NCBI GenBank assembly: GCA_021464525.1
Contig: JADRCO010000132.1
Location: 1 to 50,455, forward strand
From: Rhizophagus sp. LPA8_4_AMF
Lineage: Eukaryota; Glomeromycota; Glomeromycetes; Glomerales; Glomeraceae
Reading direction: 5' to 3'
Length of the DNA stretch: 50,455 nt
Numbering within the stretch: the stretch's first letter is position 1; every line of letters begins with the position of its first letter. The position numbers and the translations under genes are program-made. The notes beneath the pieces were generated by a model. The model was given only the letters and a program-made list of their open reading frames with translations. It did no database searches and had not been told where the DNA came from. Below, one piece after another: positions 31,991 to 44,515 of the stretch.

Positions 31991-33458
31991 TTAAGGAAAT
32001 GATTGATCAGATTGTTCCCGTTGATCCTGTGGATTTTGGTCTCCTTTGATATAGTCAATTACCCTCTTCACGGGAGAGACACTTCTTGAACGATGTAACC
32101 GATCCTCATCTGAAGAATTATTTTTATTTGATTGTGAATCTTCCTCCGTAGCAGATCCTCCCCGGGAACGCCGGCGGAAAATCTTATACTAAATAAAAGA
32201 AATGTCAATAAAAATTTAATAATTTAATAATAAAATAAAAATATTAAAATTTGACGTACCATTACACCTTCGGCGCCAAACATTCCCGCAAATCCCCTAA
32301 CATACTCCTGACTCCGATTTTCCCAAATTGCAAGCGTTTGTGCTAACTCATTTTTAAATCCTGAAAAATCATTTGATAATTCTACTTTGGTTCCATGCCA
32401 ATTTTGATGAATCGAAGATCGAATATCGGAAATTGATTTTTTCATGTTGATTTCTTTCTCCTAAAAAAAAATTTGAAAATTTATAAAAAATATCATCGAG
32501 AATATTATAGAGAACAATAAAAATTAACATACCTTTAAGAAACCAATGTTCAATTCTTTTGGTGAAACACCTCTTTCGAGATTACGTCTAATATATTGAT
32601 CATAATCCCTAACGATCCGCGTTATGAGATCGGAAGTGGATATACCATCAGTACGTTGTGAAGGTAAAAATCTGCCTTGCTTCTTAACAAATGCATAAAC
32701 ATCTGACATGTCACCAGAAGAGTAAGGGATAGCATCGTGAGCCACGTAATCAATATTATGTTGATCCAAGAATTCTTGAGTTACTATCCAAGGTGCATGT
32801 TCAATAACTTCATCCGCCCATTTACAGTGCCTTATTGATTCTGCACGTTCCTTCTCATTAAGAACAGTTTTACCCTTCTTCTTATGAGTTGTTTCGTCAT
32901 CACACACTAAAATCAAATAAGACTAATATATTAATTTATGAAAAAATATATATATATTTATTGTAATTAAATCAAATAAAAAAAAGTACCTCCTACAATC
33001 AAGTAAACGTTTGGAAGAATTGTTTTCGCTTGTTCTAGAGCCTTTGCGTGTCCAAAATGGAATAAATCATATATACCATCACAATAAATGCGAATAGGCC
33101 TATCAGTTGGTGGAGGATTTATTTTGAATGGATATGCTTTTGCAATTTGTTCAATCTTTTCTTTTGCCGATAATGTTGTATTTTGAACAAATGAAGTTTC
33201 TGGGGACATATCAGGAGAACTTGCAGCATTATCTTCGGTAATTTCACTTCTTGATTTCTTATGAGCTGGCATAGAAATATTATTATTACCACTATTTCCA
33301 ATATGAGAGGAAGACACTGAAGAAGGTGTATCGAGCATATCATTATCTTCTTCAGAAGCATCCCTTGAATCGTCAGAAACAGAAATCGTTAACTTGTCGT
33401 TATGAGCAGAATCATGCCCATTCAAAGTATCAACCCTTTTACGTTTTGTAAGTGACAT
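31991..33458 (-). CDS. PCT1: choline-phosphate cytidylyltransferase (CCT)
   Basis: Four exons: 33458-32990, 32906-32533, 32460-32260 and 32188-31991 (donors GTACTT, GTATGT, GTACGT; TTAG acceptors). The frame is open for 413 residues. Catalytic signatures: [22 protein letters not shown] (HFGH at residues 134-137), a [17 protein letters not shown]-like strand across the first splice, [17 protein letters not shown], and [19 protein letters not shown] (residues 241-259). It makes CDP-choline from phosphocholine and CTP, the rate-controlling step of the Kennedy pathway. An N-terminal KRKR (5-8) is a possible nuclear localisation signal. Residues 280-350 carry a segment predicted to form a membrane-sensing helix; the C-terminus is Ser/Arg-rich with SRSVSPVKR, like the phosphorylated tail of CCTs. 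Its neighbour ALE1 acts downstream on phosphatidylcholine. Confidence 0.95.
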
Positions 33459-36400
33459 GGTTATGTATGTTATGTATATGGTATTTTTTTTTTATTTTTT
33501 TCTCTTAAAAAAAAATAAAAATAAAATGCAAGTTCGCTTTTTAAACAAAATTGAATAAAACAAGTATTCCTTTTGCCGAGATATTCTTAAAATGAAGAGA
33601 ACAAAAATATTGTATATTGGTTAAAATCGAGTTAAAGTTTATTAATACTAATAATTATACCATACAGAATTTTTTTTTTTTTTAAATAAAGGTTGGGAGG
33701 GATTCAGGTATTTTTATATCATAATTTCAATTATAACATCACACTTCCATAAGAGGATTGACACGATATTAAGTTTTGGTATTATAGAAACATCAGTAAC
33801 ATCTCGCACGTGTTAAACAAGCAAGTTTAATAACTGGATCATATGGGCAAAAGAGTAATACAATTTCGTGAAATTTATCAAACCTTAGATTTAAAGATAA
33901 AGAAATCTTAAATCTTTTTAATAATAATAATTGATCTACAAAGACTACAATCTATGTACGAACATGCATATATCTGAATTAAATTATTATTAATTATTGC
34001 TATATTATTGTTTAAAAACTTTCCGTAAATGATAAGATATATATAATGTAACTTTTAGAAAAAAATAATAATTCTTTAATCGGCATGGTTGATTGGCTTT
34101 TGGAATCCTCTTTTTAAAATAATGAAGAGGAGACGTTCCGTGTAACATCCATAAACAAAACATTTACTTTTGCCAAATTTAATTTTGATAAGAATTAATT
34201 TGGAAACCTTCACAAAAGAGTACTTTTAACCCTTATATTCTAAAAATAAACAAATTAGAAATTTAATTCTATTGGATGATAATTTTTTTTGATGATATAG
34301 TAATTCCAATGATGACTCACCGTCTCACCCTATGGATTGAACATAAAAATGACTCTGATAAATTACGTAATTAATAATGTTAATCGATTAAGACTAACCG
34401 AGCTTATCACATAATGTTTCAATGTACTTGACAGTTCATAAGAAACATAGGGGGTTAACGATAAATAGTGTATGAAAATTTTGACTAAGCATATTAACAA
34501 AATTTTGGGCAAAAAAAAGCCTATTTTGCCGATTTTTTGGCTGTAGATGGATAACAAAAAGAACGATTGTTTATTTATACGCTCAATGGGTTGAGATTTT
34601 GGCTTAGCCAAGGCTCAAATATACTTTATAAAGCGTATTGAGTTAATGATGTCACTTCATCATGTGCGATTTGGCGCCTAATAATTTGTAATTCTTGTGT
34701 CATACATTTTGTGGCTGATTCGCACAAGATTGAAATTCTTAATAAATTAGTTATCAATTTGATTCAACTTTTTTTGACGTAATTAAAATTTAATTAACCA
34801 ACTTTGGTTAGTTATGAATAAACAGTTTAATAACCCCACCAAATATCTTGTAATATGTCGATCGTTCATTTTAAACCGAGAAAATGTTCTTTTTATTAAC
34901 GAGGCGGAATCTTTCACCCAAAGCTTCATAGTTGTAATTTTTCTAAACAGGATCTTGCGTTATTCTATCAGTAACCTTGCTTAAAATTATGCGACGAAGT
35001 CTTTTACAGCCTTGTCAGACCGCTTCTTATATTGTGCTCCAACTCGCAACAGTTAAGAGGCAATTATTCTCAATGCGTTTAAAAAAATGTAAAACAACGA
35101 CGTTTTCACCTTTCCGATTATCGCGTGCAATCATGCATGCATCTTGGTCACATGTAATAATATGAATCTTCGAATGAATTCATCATGACAGTACGTGGAT
35201 ATTTACTCACCAATCAAATTATGAAAAGAAAAAGATGATTAGATTATCTATTCAACCTTTTTAAAATAGTAATTAGGATACAAAAAAAGAAAGATCTGAA
35301 TTGCGATATGATATTGAAGTTTCTGCGGCTATGGAAATGGAAAAAGACGATAAACGACTTCTCCACGCGTTAATATTTATCAAAGTTAATATTATTTCGC
35401 AATCTTCAGAACAAGGATATCAAAATGCTAACGCTAAATTGAAAAAACTTAATAGAAAACGAACATGTAAAATATAATAATCTGGGAATTTCCAATCTCA
35501 ACGTTTAACATTTACATGATATAATGAAAACTGTTTGGTCATTGTAACTTGCTTTAATAAACATTTGTGAAAGCATTACGAATAAGAAAACAATTATATT
35601 AAAATACATTTAATTCTTATTACTCAATATTAAATGATATATTAAAGATAAATAGTATTCAAGTATATTATTACACAATTTAAATGTTTTTCCGAAGACA
35701 TATTCCGATTGATCATTGTCCTAAATAATGAATGTCTATATTAAGAATATTTATTCACTACAGTATTTATTTAGAGCAAATATCATAATCTTATGAACAG
35801 AATAACCAATTATGAATTTACAAATTTGAGATCTATCGAATAACATATTAAAATTGATACAAGTACTTGAAATTACAATATTACAATTAAATTATCCCAC
35901 AGGTGGCGCATGTAAATACTGTATTTTTTGAATATATTACAAGTTTTTAAAACCTCGTACACAGTGTCAACCGACCCCTAAAACTTGCAAAATACCCGGA
36001 ATGCAATATACGGTATATTTTTAATTCATTTACAATTATTGGATATATTGCTAAGTATTTTGAAAATACAGTATATTTATTTTGCTTAATTATTTTCAAA
36101 TTCTTGATTTTAAAAATATTTATATTAAATATTTTCTATTAATTATTTTAACTATTAGTTTATACAGATACTGACAAAATATTTTTATTTTTTTAAAAAA
36201 ATTAACTTTTCTATTCAAGGTTCAGTATTTTTATTAATTTTTTTTATTTTAACAAAATATTTGTTTTTTTAAACAATTAAATTTCTTAGAATAACTAAAT
36301 TTTTAAATGCAAATTTTAATACTTTTTACCTTTTATTTTCCTAAATTTAATTAACAGTTTATTTCTTTTTCTTTTTTTAAAAAAAATAATTCTTTCAAAT

Positions 36401-36632
36401 TTTATATAAGATTTTAGCAAAATCATAAAAAATTCTTATGTATATAAAGTACCAAAATATTTATCTAATATAAAATTTTATAATTAAAATATAATTCTAA
36501 ACAGTTTAAATTCAATTCTATTTTTTTAGTTTTTTTCTGATTGATTAGAATTGTTCTTATACAATAACTTGCCATTTAGTAATTATAAAAAGATGATTTA
36601 TAGTTCATTATAATTTTTTTATTAAACTTATT
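33459..36632. other. long intergenic region
   Basis: Upstream DNA of the cytidylyltransferase gene, with a GCACGTGTTA E-box at about 33806 (350 bp upstream of its start). A short frame at about 35288-35476 (57 codons, charged, ending LNRKRTCKI) and a 62-residue frame at 34977-35165 may be fragments of a decayed gene; I cannot assign them. AT-rich DNA with T-runs from 36180 to 36380. No RNA gene seen. Confidence 0.4.
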
Positions 36633-36815
36633 TAAATGATATTAAATCTATCTTTTTAGTATTAATAAATGATAAAATAATTTTATAAAAAATTAAATGA
36701 TATTAAATCTATCTTTTTAGTATTAATAAATGATAAAATAATTTTATAAAAAATTAAATGATATAAAATCTATCTTTTTAGTATTAATAAATGATAAAAT
36801 AATTTTATAAAAAAT
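36633..36815. repeat. three tandem 61-bp units
   Basis: Three near-identical head-to-tail copies of a 61-bp AT-rich unit (phases at 36633, 36694 and 36755), differing at about one base between copies. The core reads TAAATCTATCTTTTTAGTA then TTAATAAATGATAAAATAA. Flanked by AACTTGCCATTT sequences on both sides (about 36568 and 36829). A recent tandem duplication. Confidence 0.9.
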
Positions 36816-37024
36816 TTCACAGTAATAACTTGCCATTTCAGTTATTGATACTAAATAGATAATTTTAATACTAATTAAATTATTAAAAGCTCTTGATAAG
36901 AAAATTCTATTAAGCTATAATTGTCTTTTTATAATCAATAAATGGTAAATTATTGTATTAACTAATCAGAAAATTAACTTAAAATTCAAATTGAACTAAA
37001 TTATTTAAAACTTTATTTATAATA

Positions 37025-38332
37025 CAGATGGCGGCCAAAATTATCCGGACACTTTGTTTTGCTAAAATTATGCCGATCATCACGCGTTATGATGATGTAA
37101 ACAAACAATGATTTTGTACTTAAGGGTCACAGTGAACAATTCCCTGCGCCACATTCTTCCGGAATTTTTCGGAAAAATGAAACCACTTACCCCAAAAACT
37201 CGTGGCGCAATCATTTACGGTTACAATTGTGGACATTCATGTCGCACAATTGCCAAACAACTGGGGTGTGGGAAAACAACTGTTAATGATATAATTAAAC
37301 GCCTTCATGAAACACATTCTTTAACACCAAAAAACAAACTGGCCGCCCACCACTCCTTGACTTACCGGCTCAACAAAGACTAAAGGCTTTTGTCAAAGAA
37401 AATGGTGAAAATCGTCGACTTTGTTCAGCAAAACTTGCAACTGTTTGGACAGCTCAAACAAAGCAACCCATTTCTGGTAGAACTATACGCAAAAACCTTA
37501 AGAAAGTTAGTTTCACTGCCTGTATTCCTCGTCGTAAACCAGCAATGACAGAAAAACATCGTCAAGCTCGTCTTGAGTGGGCTCATGAACATGAAAATTG
37601 GACGGTAAGACAATGGAGGAGGGTACTTTTTTCAGATGAAAGTACCTTTACACAATTTCAGCAAGGTCATCAAGGGAAGGTGTGGCGTGAACCTGGAGAG
37701 GAATTAAATCCTGATTGTATTGCAGTAACTGTAAAACACAGTCCTAGCAAAATGTTTTGGGGGTGCTTTTCCTGGAATGGTCTTGGACCAATTGTTCCAT
37801 TGAATGGATCAGTTACTGGTCAGTCACATGTCAAAATTATTAATGATTTTGTTGTACCTACCTTGCACAGACATTTTCCACGGGGTAATGGAATCTTTCA
37901 GGAGGATAATGCTGCTCCATACCGTTCAAAAATTGCTGTAACTGCACGTGAAAATGCTGGAATTGTGACACTTGACTGGCTGGCACAGTCACCCGATCTC
38001 AATCCAATTGAGAATCTGTGGGCTGAAATGAAAACAATGGTTTGTCGTTGTGAACCACCACCATCTAATATTAATGTACTTACAGAGTATGTTAAGGATG
38101 CATGGGAGGACATTCCTCCTGAATATTATAGAAAATTAATTGATAGTATGCCTCGTAGGATTGATGCAGTTATTTCTGCGAATGGAAATAGAATTTATTA
38201 TTAATTTTTTGTAAAATTCATTAAAGGGGGTCGTAATTAACATGTTAAATTTAAATTTTTATTTTTATTATATTTAATGTAAATAAGTTTTTTAATTTTG
38301 AAAAGTGTCCGGATAATTATGGCCGCCATCTG
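37025..38332 (+). mobile_element. Tc1/mariner transposon
   Basis: A 1308-bp element with terminal inverted repeats of 31 bp (starting CAGATGGCGGCC, ending ATTATCCGGACACTTT) that differ at one position, and TA on each side (37023-37024, 38333-38334). It carries one transposase gene, broken only by a single frame change. The near-identical ends suggest recent movement. The empty site rebuilds as a 16-bp palindrome, TTTATAATATTATAAA. Confidence 0.97.
37177..38204 (+). pseudogene. Tc1 transposase, one frame change at an A6 run
   Basis: Residues from MKPLTPKTRGAIIYGYN give the paired-like helix-turn-helix domain (CRTIAKQLGCGKTTVNDIIKRL). The frame then breaks at A6 (37329-37334) and resumes in the next frame as GRPPLLDLP. 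The catalytic domain follows: FSDES (first Asp), QEDNAAPYRS (second Asp) and SPDLNPIENLW (Glu); 34 residues lie between the second Asp and the Glu, so DD34E, as in the Tc1 family. The DDE part is open from 37545 to 38204. The heptamer AAAAAAC in phase A-AAA-AAC is a possible -1 slippery site, but a one-base indel in the A-run is the simpler reading. I chose MKPLTPK as the start because Tc1 transposases begin at this point; an upstream ATG at 37108 is in frame. Confidence 0.93.
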
Positions 38333-38334
38333 TA

Positions 38335-41092
38335 TTATAAATTATTCTTTTATACTAGTTATTATTTATGGGATTTGTATATAATATTTTAGGTTAATAA
38401 AATAAATTAAAATCGGTTACTATTAGCTTTTTGGCTGTTCAATTTATGCAAATTAGTTTTACCTCTAATAACTATCCAGTAACTATTTTTGATGCAAAAG
38501 ATTTAACATACAGTATTAGTATGTAATGCCAAATTAAGGCCATTCTGTCATTCTCAAATATTTCTTTCAATTTGATCAGATAGTAGTGATATCATTGTGT
38601 TCAAATGTCACATTTAATAATGAGATCAATGGCAATCTGTAGGATTAGTTATGGTTATAGGAATCAAGAAGGTCTGATGTGTTGAAATTTGTTCAGTTGG
38701 CACATTGCTATGCTCTTCTGGGGAAAGGTTTAGTTTTTAATCAGAATTTATTTTTTAGTTTTTTTGTTGTTTTATAGTATTAGCCTGAATTTTTGATGTA
38801 AGGTGCTATAATTTTATATATTCTGGTTTATTTTGATTAAAACAAAATTATTACTAATTAGTGGATCTTTGATATGCTAATTAACATAAATAGATAATAA
38901 TGTAAAGTAGTAGATTTTTTTTTGTTTTATTTTGTAGTAGTTAAGTTACTGTATATTGTTACATGCATTTGTATTTACAGGTATAAAACATTAAATTAAA
39001 TGTATTTTTAATGATATGATGTTTAACAATAGGATAATAAATAACAAGGCAGGTTTTTTAATTTTTTTGCATAACCCTGTGGCTGTGAATGTAACCATAC
39101 ATAAGTTTATGCAAGTTTATGAAGTTTTATATGAACTTATATAAGTTACATCTAAAAATTTCCTGGTGTGTATTGTGATTTTATATTTAACAAAAAATTC
39201 ACATATAAATGTTTACTAATATAATAATAATAGATGAAAGAATTATTATTGAAGTTTGTATGCCATAACCAACTATTTACACAATTATGAAGTCCATGTC
39301 AATGAAATCAATAAAGCCTTTAACAATATTTGCTTAACTTAATTTTATTGAAGCAATAGAATATCAAAATAAAATTTAAATTATTTTAGAAATGATCCTG
39401 TAATTTTACAAATTGTGGATACATCTGACCTGGATGATCGATGTGACATTTTACTGATCAAAAATCCAAGGTACTACCCTGGATGCATCCAGGGTAACTA
39501 GCCAGTCAGTACATTGCAGTTATCGCATTATATTTTGGTGATGTTTAGATTAACCTCCCATGTAAATAATTGAATGCGCAACATGAGATGCGTAATGCTT
39601 CTGCGCCCACATTTATTATAGTTAAAACTAGCTGTAACCTGTTGCATTACAATAGGATAAAACATGATAAAATTTCTGGTATATATTTAAGAAAATTAGT
39701 TATTACATAATGATAAATTATAATAATAAAAAGAACAATATTAACATAAGTATCTAATTAAAAAATTATTAACTTTATTTTTTTTGGCAGTATATTTTTT
39801 AATTATTTTAAACTGGAAAACGTTAGTACCTTCTCTTATTCATCATATGACTGCGTTCAGAACTTTAAAAATTTAATTATGTATAAAAACAAATATCTAT
39901 TATTCCTTGTATTATATAAATCACTTATCTAATAAAAATCAAAATATTTTCAATTTAATAACACAACCTAATCTTGATCTCACATCCCATTTCCTAATTC
40001 TAACCCTCTGACCCTAATTTTGTACCTTAATCCATATCCTGTACTCCTAATTCCTCAACTATATGTTAATTATTTTATATGGTGTTTGATTATAATGAAA
40101 AGAAAGTTGTAAGATATAAAATTCGTAGGAAATGAGAAAAAAATTTAAGAATAAAAAAATCTTTGACATGAGAGTAGAATTCAAAAAAAAGTTTGTAGGA
40201 AATGAAAAAAAATAAAAAAAATGTTTGTTTCATGAAATATTGGTATCCCCCGGTATAGTATTCATATTTACTTTTTTTAAAAATCATATTTATTCTAACT
40301 AAAAAATCATAAAAATATAAATATAAAATATTTATTTCGATTACATTACAACACTTGCCTAATTCAAACCTAAAAGGCAAAAGAACAAAAAAAAAAATGG
40401 CAATAAAACAAAAGGAAAAAATAGCACTGCAGCATCGATCTGATCACTGATCCAAACCTAAAAGGTGAAAGAATGAAAAAAAACCACAAGTTAACAAAAA
40501 CAGGAATGAACAAAAATTAAAATTTCAGTCCAGAAAAAAAGAAAATGTTAAAAATAAAAAATCTGATATTGAAAAAACTGGAGAAAACAAAAAAAACAAT
40601 TAAAAATCTGATTTTATAAAACCGGAAAAATAAATGTAATAAAGATTAAAAAAAAAAGAATAAATAAAAAATTAGAATTTAAAAAACTGGAAATTTTAAA
40701 AAAATCCTGATTTTTGAAAGAACGGAAAAATGGAAAGAAAAGTATTGAATTTCAGTTTAACAATTATCTCAGTTTAACCGTTAAAAAAAACCAAAAAGCC
40801 TATTTTACTGCGCTGATTGCATATTCAGAGATGATTGAAAAAAATAAGATACCTAGACTTTTTTGAAAAAAAAAAATTATCCAATCAAAAATTTCATTAA
40901 CCTGAAAATATATTAGCAATGAAAATGAATTCAGTCCACATTGACCTGGTAGCTATTCTAGCCATGATAAACATGGAATAGATCAGGCGCAGAAACATTA
41001 TGTATTTTTATGCTACACAATTCAAATTATTTATACAGACGGTAATCTAAACGTGACATTGAATTTTTTGTTATATAGGTGTATTTTTTTTT
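38335..41092. other. AT-rich region between Tc1 element and LINE
   Basis: No gene seen. Notable sites: a perfect 22-bp palindrome at 39475-39496 (TACCCTGGATG and its complement), a 21-bp sequence at 39626-39646 with an inverted partner at 50099-50119, and degenerate AACTGGAAAAA/AATCTGATTTT repeats at about 40540-40740. The 96-residue minus-strand frame at 40090-40380 is low-complexity Phe-rich. Confidence 0.45.
39475..39496. repeat. 22-bp perfect palindrome
   Basis: Eleven bases TACCCTGGATG followed immediately by their reverse complement, with no spacer. GC-rich compared with surrounding DNA. Could be a fossil element end or a dimeric protein-binding site. Confidence 0.85.
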
Positions 41093-41110
41093 TAAGTTCA
41101 TATAAACTGG
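41093..41110. repeat. 5' target-site duplication of the LINE
   Basis: TAAGTTCATATAAACTGG, repeated exactly at 49760-49777 just beyond the element's A-rich 3' end. Confidence 0.9.
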
Positions 41111-41315
41111 AAAAAAACTCTTTCCCGTACTTCACTAAAATATAACAGTTCCGCAGTAATGAAATAATACGTTTCATTTTTATCAAAATATATTACTTTT
41201 TAGACTGATTTTTTTTCAGTCCACTATTAGTTTCGTTCCTTACACTCTACATATAACTCTTTGTAAAGTATTATATTTACACTTTTCACGGATTTTTTAC
41301 AGAGTTTTTCTTCTC

Positions 41316-42950
41316 ATGTCTACTCCACGCACTCTCCGTTCTCAGACCAGAAAGCAAAAGGTTCATGACAAACCTTTCATGTCTGATAATGAAATGAATG
41401 CAGAGACTTACGGTTCAACAGCAGAATCCACTGTAATAGAAGGACCAGCAGCCAAAAATGAGCGGTTGCCATTACTTCTCCTTCCACCTCTTCTTCCCTA
41501 CCAGATGTCGAAATAATGGAAAATACCCACCCTATCTCCTCAGAGGTAGATCTTACATCACGGGATGATCTTTAGCCCCAAAGCCCAACACCAATTATTA
41601 CCCATACAGATGAGATGATCATCGACTCTACGGAAAATTTCCAAAAACAGTCTACAAGTCAATCTACCACTAACCCTGATAAGGGTAAAGCACGTGCTGA
41701 TCAATCAATCCCACATGTCAGCAACATATTTTCCCAAACACATACAGTGACACCAACAACTCAAGAGGTATTCATTCCTCGCGACCTACTCCCACACAAC
41801 AAAGACGACAAAGAAATTTTGGAATCTATTAAAAAAGTTTTCCTCAATAATCCTCACGTTATCAAATTTCATATCGGCTGTACTCACAGTTACACCAAAT
41901 TTGTACTCACCTTAAATTCGTCAGAACTCTTCACAGAGCTTACCACAAAACCAATTAATTCTTTGTGGCAGTCTACAGCATATGCATTCACACAATCCAA
42001 TTTGGACCGTCTTATACTTAACAGATTTAAACAACAAGATGACAATGTCATCACATTATGGACGTCCCTTTTAACTATGATGTTAGCCTACTGGTTAAAC
42101 GGATCACTACAGCCATGGGAAAAGCATCTCCTCCTACAAAGAAATCAAAAAGCGTCCTAAAGTTGTCCAACGCTCCTCTCATAATCCCCGCAATTCCAGA
42201 CCCATCCGGATTAATTCTACATATAAACAGGTTATCCCCAACTTTACCGACAAGAGTGCAACTTCGTACTTACTCCAGAAAGACACCTGGAGCATCAATG
42301 TCGAAGACTTTTTTATACGAATCCTCCCTGGAAACTTGAAACATCCAGACTTTATCAAACGCACTTCACATTTTTACACTGTGATGGGTGTTCCCCTTAA
42401 CGCAAATATTTTTGATCTCATACTCTTAATAGATCACCTTAAAGAGAAAACATGTACGTTCTCTAGCACCACACAATCTTCACTTCACAAGATGGCATAC
42501 ATTTATTATTCTCCAGAAGATATCCCTTTCTCACCAAAAATTACATTTTCTGTTGACTTTAACAACACCAAGCTTTACGTCTATCTTACACTACAGTACA
42601 ACAATACCTGTGGCAATTGTGGTTCTTCTACGCACCACATCTCTTCCTGTATGGAAGACAACTTTGTTCTCAATAAGGCACAACACAAAGTGTTTCAGAA
42701 ACGCTATATTCCTCAAAACAAACCCAAGGTTACTCTGAACAAGGACACAAGAGAAAACTACTCTCATCTAATTAAATTCAATTCCTCAAGGCCACCAATT
42801 CCTTCAAACTCATCGCGATCTTTCCCTCAGAGTCACGTCACTCTGAACCTACATGACAAACATATACTACACCTGCACCTCCTGCGCCCTCTCAGAATGC
42901 CTTATCCAAATGGCTTTCTAATCTTGAAGCGGGTATTAAAGATCTTATAG
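41316..42950 (+). pseudogene. LINE ORF1 (CCHC zinc-knuckle protein), broken
   Basis: Starts with MSTPRTLRSQTRKQKV, stops at 41516, reopens from 41615, changes frame near 42070-42160 and again near 42330, then stays open to 42950. The last part contains a zinc knuckle CGNCGSSTHHISSC (CX2CX4HX4C, about 42610-42652). A Lys/Gln/Asn-rich possibly coiled segment follows. ORF1 proteins of this clade coat the LINE RNA. At least three disruptions make it inactive. Confidence 0.8.
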
Positions 42951-43769
42951 ATGAAGTTACCTTACTCAAGGATTTCAAAAATAAATCCCTAGAACAACAC
43001 AAAATAGCAGACAACAATATATCCTCTCATCATAAACAGCTTGACCTCCTTACACAATGAGTGGACCGTGCTGAAGCAGCATTTGAAGGCAACAATACCA
43101 CCTTAAACGCCATTCTTAGTACCGTCCAGGCAATACAACAAGATAATAATAAAGCTGGAAAAGCTCCCAGAGACAAATCTGCCTGCGCACAACCATACGA
43201 AAAATCCTCATACACTTCAGTCAAAGACAGACATGCCTGGAAGGCAAATTCACCTCAGGATTATTATAATCCTACCCATACTGATGAATATATTACGGAT
43301 GGTGAATCTGCCTCCAAAACGGACACTATTACGGAAACTATTGAACCTGATTACACCTAGCCACCCCCTTCTACATCTAGCGGAGGTCTATTCGATTTTG
43401 GTTTCGGCAAGGCTTATTAATCAATAACCTTTTTTTTTGGACTTATCTGATCACCCCTATATTGATTAACCCAATTTGGCTATCTACATTTTACAATTAT
43501 TAACATACTCTTTTTTATGATGGTACAACTAACAAGCAACACACTTTCACCTACAGAAAATCATAAAAAATCCCAAAAAAATTCAAATAATCAACAAAAA
43601 CAAAAATATGAACCACGTCTACAGTTTTCATATCATTATCGACCTACTTCACATTCCTAGGACCACAATTCAGCCCACTCTTCAGCTCGTACTAACAAAT
43701 GAACTTTCAATGATATAGATGACGAAAGAATTATGGCTACACTCAATCAGAATTCCACACATTTCGTGA

Positions 43770-44515
43770 ACTATTTGAAATTTAGTACCCTCAACATCTG
43801 ATAAGGATTTAATAACAAGATGAATGACATCCTCTCATACTTTAAAGTCGAGAATTATTCTGCTCTTGGCTTGACAGAAACAGAAGTGCACTTTTTACTT
43901 ACTAATACTTCCCCATAAAACAGATCCCTACCCATGTATCAAAATGATGCAGATGACAATACACATGCTTTCCTTTACCAGGACTCTACTGGCTCTTTAA
44001 CAGGTTCTGGTGTGGCGATCATAGTCTCTGCTTCGCTTAATGCTCACGTATTCAAAACATTCCGTTTTAAAGGAAGAATTCTTTTCTTAGACCTCAGGTT
44101 CAAACACAAAAAACATCTTCGCCTCATCACAGCGTATCTTCCCTCTAACCCATTCAAAGATAAAGATCTTATCATCGAATTATACTCCCAACTGGACCTC
44201 CTAATTAACGAGGCAATGAAGAATAAGTACAAAGTCATTCTTATGGGTGACTTTAACGTCGATTTTGACGCCTCAAAAACCAACAAGTCCAAATATCCCA
44301 AATGGAGATTATCCATCAAAGCCACTTTAAAAACATATCATTTATCAGATACCATGAAATACTTTCATACTAATCCAGCTACGACATGGGCCAATTCTCA
44401 ATCAGCTACACATATTAATTATATCTTCGTCAGCACTGAGGTGCTGGAACATATTTTTATAGTAATACTAATCGTATACAAGATACGTTTTTCAACACGA
44501 ACTATAAATCTGTGA
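43770..44515 (+). pseudogene. LINE ORF2, endonuclease domain
   Basis: APE-type endonuclease. KFSTLNI with two adjacent stops, then GFNNKMNDILSYFKVENYSALGLTETEVH (the T-E pair is the metal-binding Glu region), a stop, and from 43934 an open frame: GSGVAIIVS, LRLITAYLPS, VILMGDFNVDF (catalytic GDFN, about 44240), then TTWAN and THINYIFVS near the end (family S/R-I-D-Y). The Asp of the usual IDYI is replaced by Asn. Nicks target DNA for reverse transcription in active relatives. Confidence 0.85.

Noticed and set aside
36633-36815. CRISPR array.
   Set aside because: The three units are contiguous head-to-tail repeats with no unique spacers, and the host is eukaryotic.
40090-40380. 96-residue minus-strand ORF as a membrane protein.
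   Set aside because: Phe/Tyr/Ile low-complexity product of A-rich DNA; no start context or family feature.
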